64,000 bases of DNA, from NCBI RefSeq assembly GCF_003710935.1, contig NZ_RHHS01000012.1:1-64000 (forward strand), written 5' to 3'. Under the pieces are notes generated by a model. It searched no databases. It saw only the letters and a program-made list of their open reading frames with translations, and was not told where the DNA came from. Below are positions 63,666-64,000 of this stretch, one piece after another (the first letter of the stretch is position 1; every line of letters begins with the position of its first letter). The DNA is from Brevibacillus gelatini (GTDB lineage Bacteria > Bacillota > Bacilli > Brevibacillales > Brevibacillaceae). Both the position numbers and the translations under genes were made by a program.

Positions 63666-64000
63666 TTGCCTTTTCCCAACATGGATTCCGTTGAATCAAT
63701 TCTCGCGATCGTCGTCGTTTTTGGTGCGCTCGTTTTCGTGCATGAGCTGGGACACTTTTTATTGGCCAAAAGAGCAGGGATACTTTGCCGCGAATTTGCG
63801 CTGGGAATGGGGCCCAAGATTTTTCGCGTGAAGCGGGGAGAGACGGAATACACCCTTCGCCTCCTGCCTATCGGGGGGATGGTCCGCATGGCAGGCGAAG
63901 ACCCTGAGATGGAAATGTTGAAACCGCACATGGAAGTAAGCCTGGAGCGGGACGCATTAGGTAAGGTAACGCATTTTTTGCTGGATGGACCAGGGAACGC
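63666..64000 (+). CDS. rseP: site-2 zinc metalloprotease RseP, 3'-truncated by window edge
   Basis: The first 111 codons of an intramembrane protease. The zinc motif HELGHF lies in the first membrane helix, followed by FALGMGPKIF and RLLPIGGMVRMAGEDPEME. AAAGGTGG supports TTG 63666; the ATG at 63681 is too distant. RseP cleaves anti-sigma factors and signal peptides in the membrane. Normal position after dxr. Confidence 0.93.
   Translation, partial: MPFPNMDSVESILAIVVVFGALVFVHELGHFLLAKRAGILCREFALGMGPKIFRVKRGETEYTLRLLPIGGMVRMAGEDPEMEMLKPHMEVSLERDALGKVTHFLLDGPGN

Overview
The window reads as chromosome of a flagellated, low-to-mid GC Gram-positive of the class Bacilli, most likely Brevibacillus or a close relative in Paenibacillaceae. 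Gene order shows this directly: sucCD-dprA-topA-trmFO-xerC-hslVU-codY runs into a complete fla/che operon, then rpsB-tsf-pyrH-frr-uppS-cdsA-dxr-rseP, which is the Bacillus-type backbone. Strong GGAGG ribosome sites and frequent GTG/TTG starts agree. The genus is an inference. Every gene called here lies on the plus strand.

Region 1 (about 0.3-10.1 kb) is accessory. It holds a TetR regulator, a small four-helix membrane protein, and an operon-like run ending in a terminator. The run encodes a class III aminotransferase fused to an acyl-ACP-reductase-like (AAR-like) domain, a ferritin-fold diiron oxidase, a DUF3419/BtaA-like aminocarboxypropyl transferase, a Glu/Leu-type amino acid dehydrogenase and an MFS exporter. 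A histone-deacetylase-like amidohydrolase follows the terminator. Read together these suggest an uncharacterised pathway: a fatty acyl thioester is reduced to an aldehyde, aminated to an alkylamine, then oxidised and/or aminocarboxypropylated, and exported. This is the best candidate here for an undescribed system.

Region 2 (10.1-15.8 kb) begins with about 1 kb lacking any recognisable gene. A compact cyclic-di-GMP module follows (EAL protein, unknown small protein, CBS-GGDEF protein), then a UPF0145 protein, an AlbA/Schlafen-type ATP-binding protein and a lipoprotein.

Region 3 (15.9-26.7 kb) is housekeeping: succinyl-CoA synthetase, DNA uptake protein DprA, topoisomerase I, tRNA methyltransferase TrmFO, XerC, the HslVU protease and the global regulator CodY.

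Region 4 (27.0-57.5 kb) is one roughly 30-kb fla/che operon: basal body (flgBC, fliEFG), export apparatus (fliHIJ, fliOPQR, flhBA), hook (fliK, flgE-type), stator/switch accessory (fliL, fliM, fliY), chemotaxis (cheY, cheB, cheA, cheW, cheC, cheD), placement (flhF, flhG) and sigma-D. It ends in a FapA-like gene, a coiled-coil gene, a SwrB-like gene and a MltG-LysM-like gene before a clear terminator. A hook-cap gene (flgD) is not seen where Bacillus carries it. An inverted repeat near the putative operon promoter is unexplained.

Region 5 (57.5-64.0 kb) is the translation/lipid block: S2, EF-Ts, UMP kinase, ribosome recycling factor, undecaprenyl diphosphate synthase, CDP-DAG synthase, DXP reductoisomerase, and the start of the site-2 protease rseP cut by the window edge.
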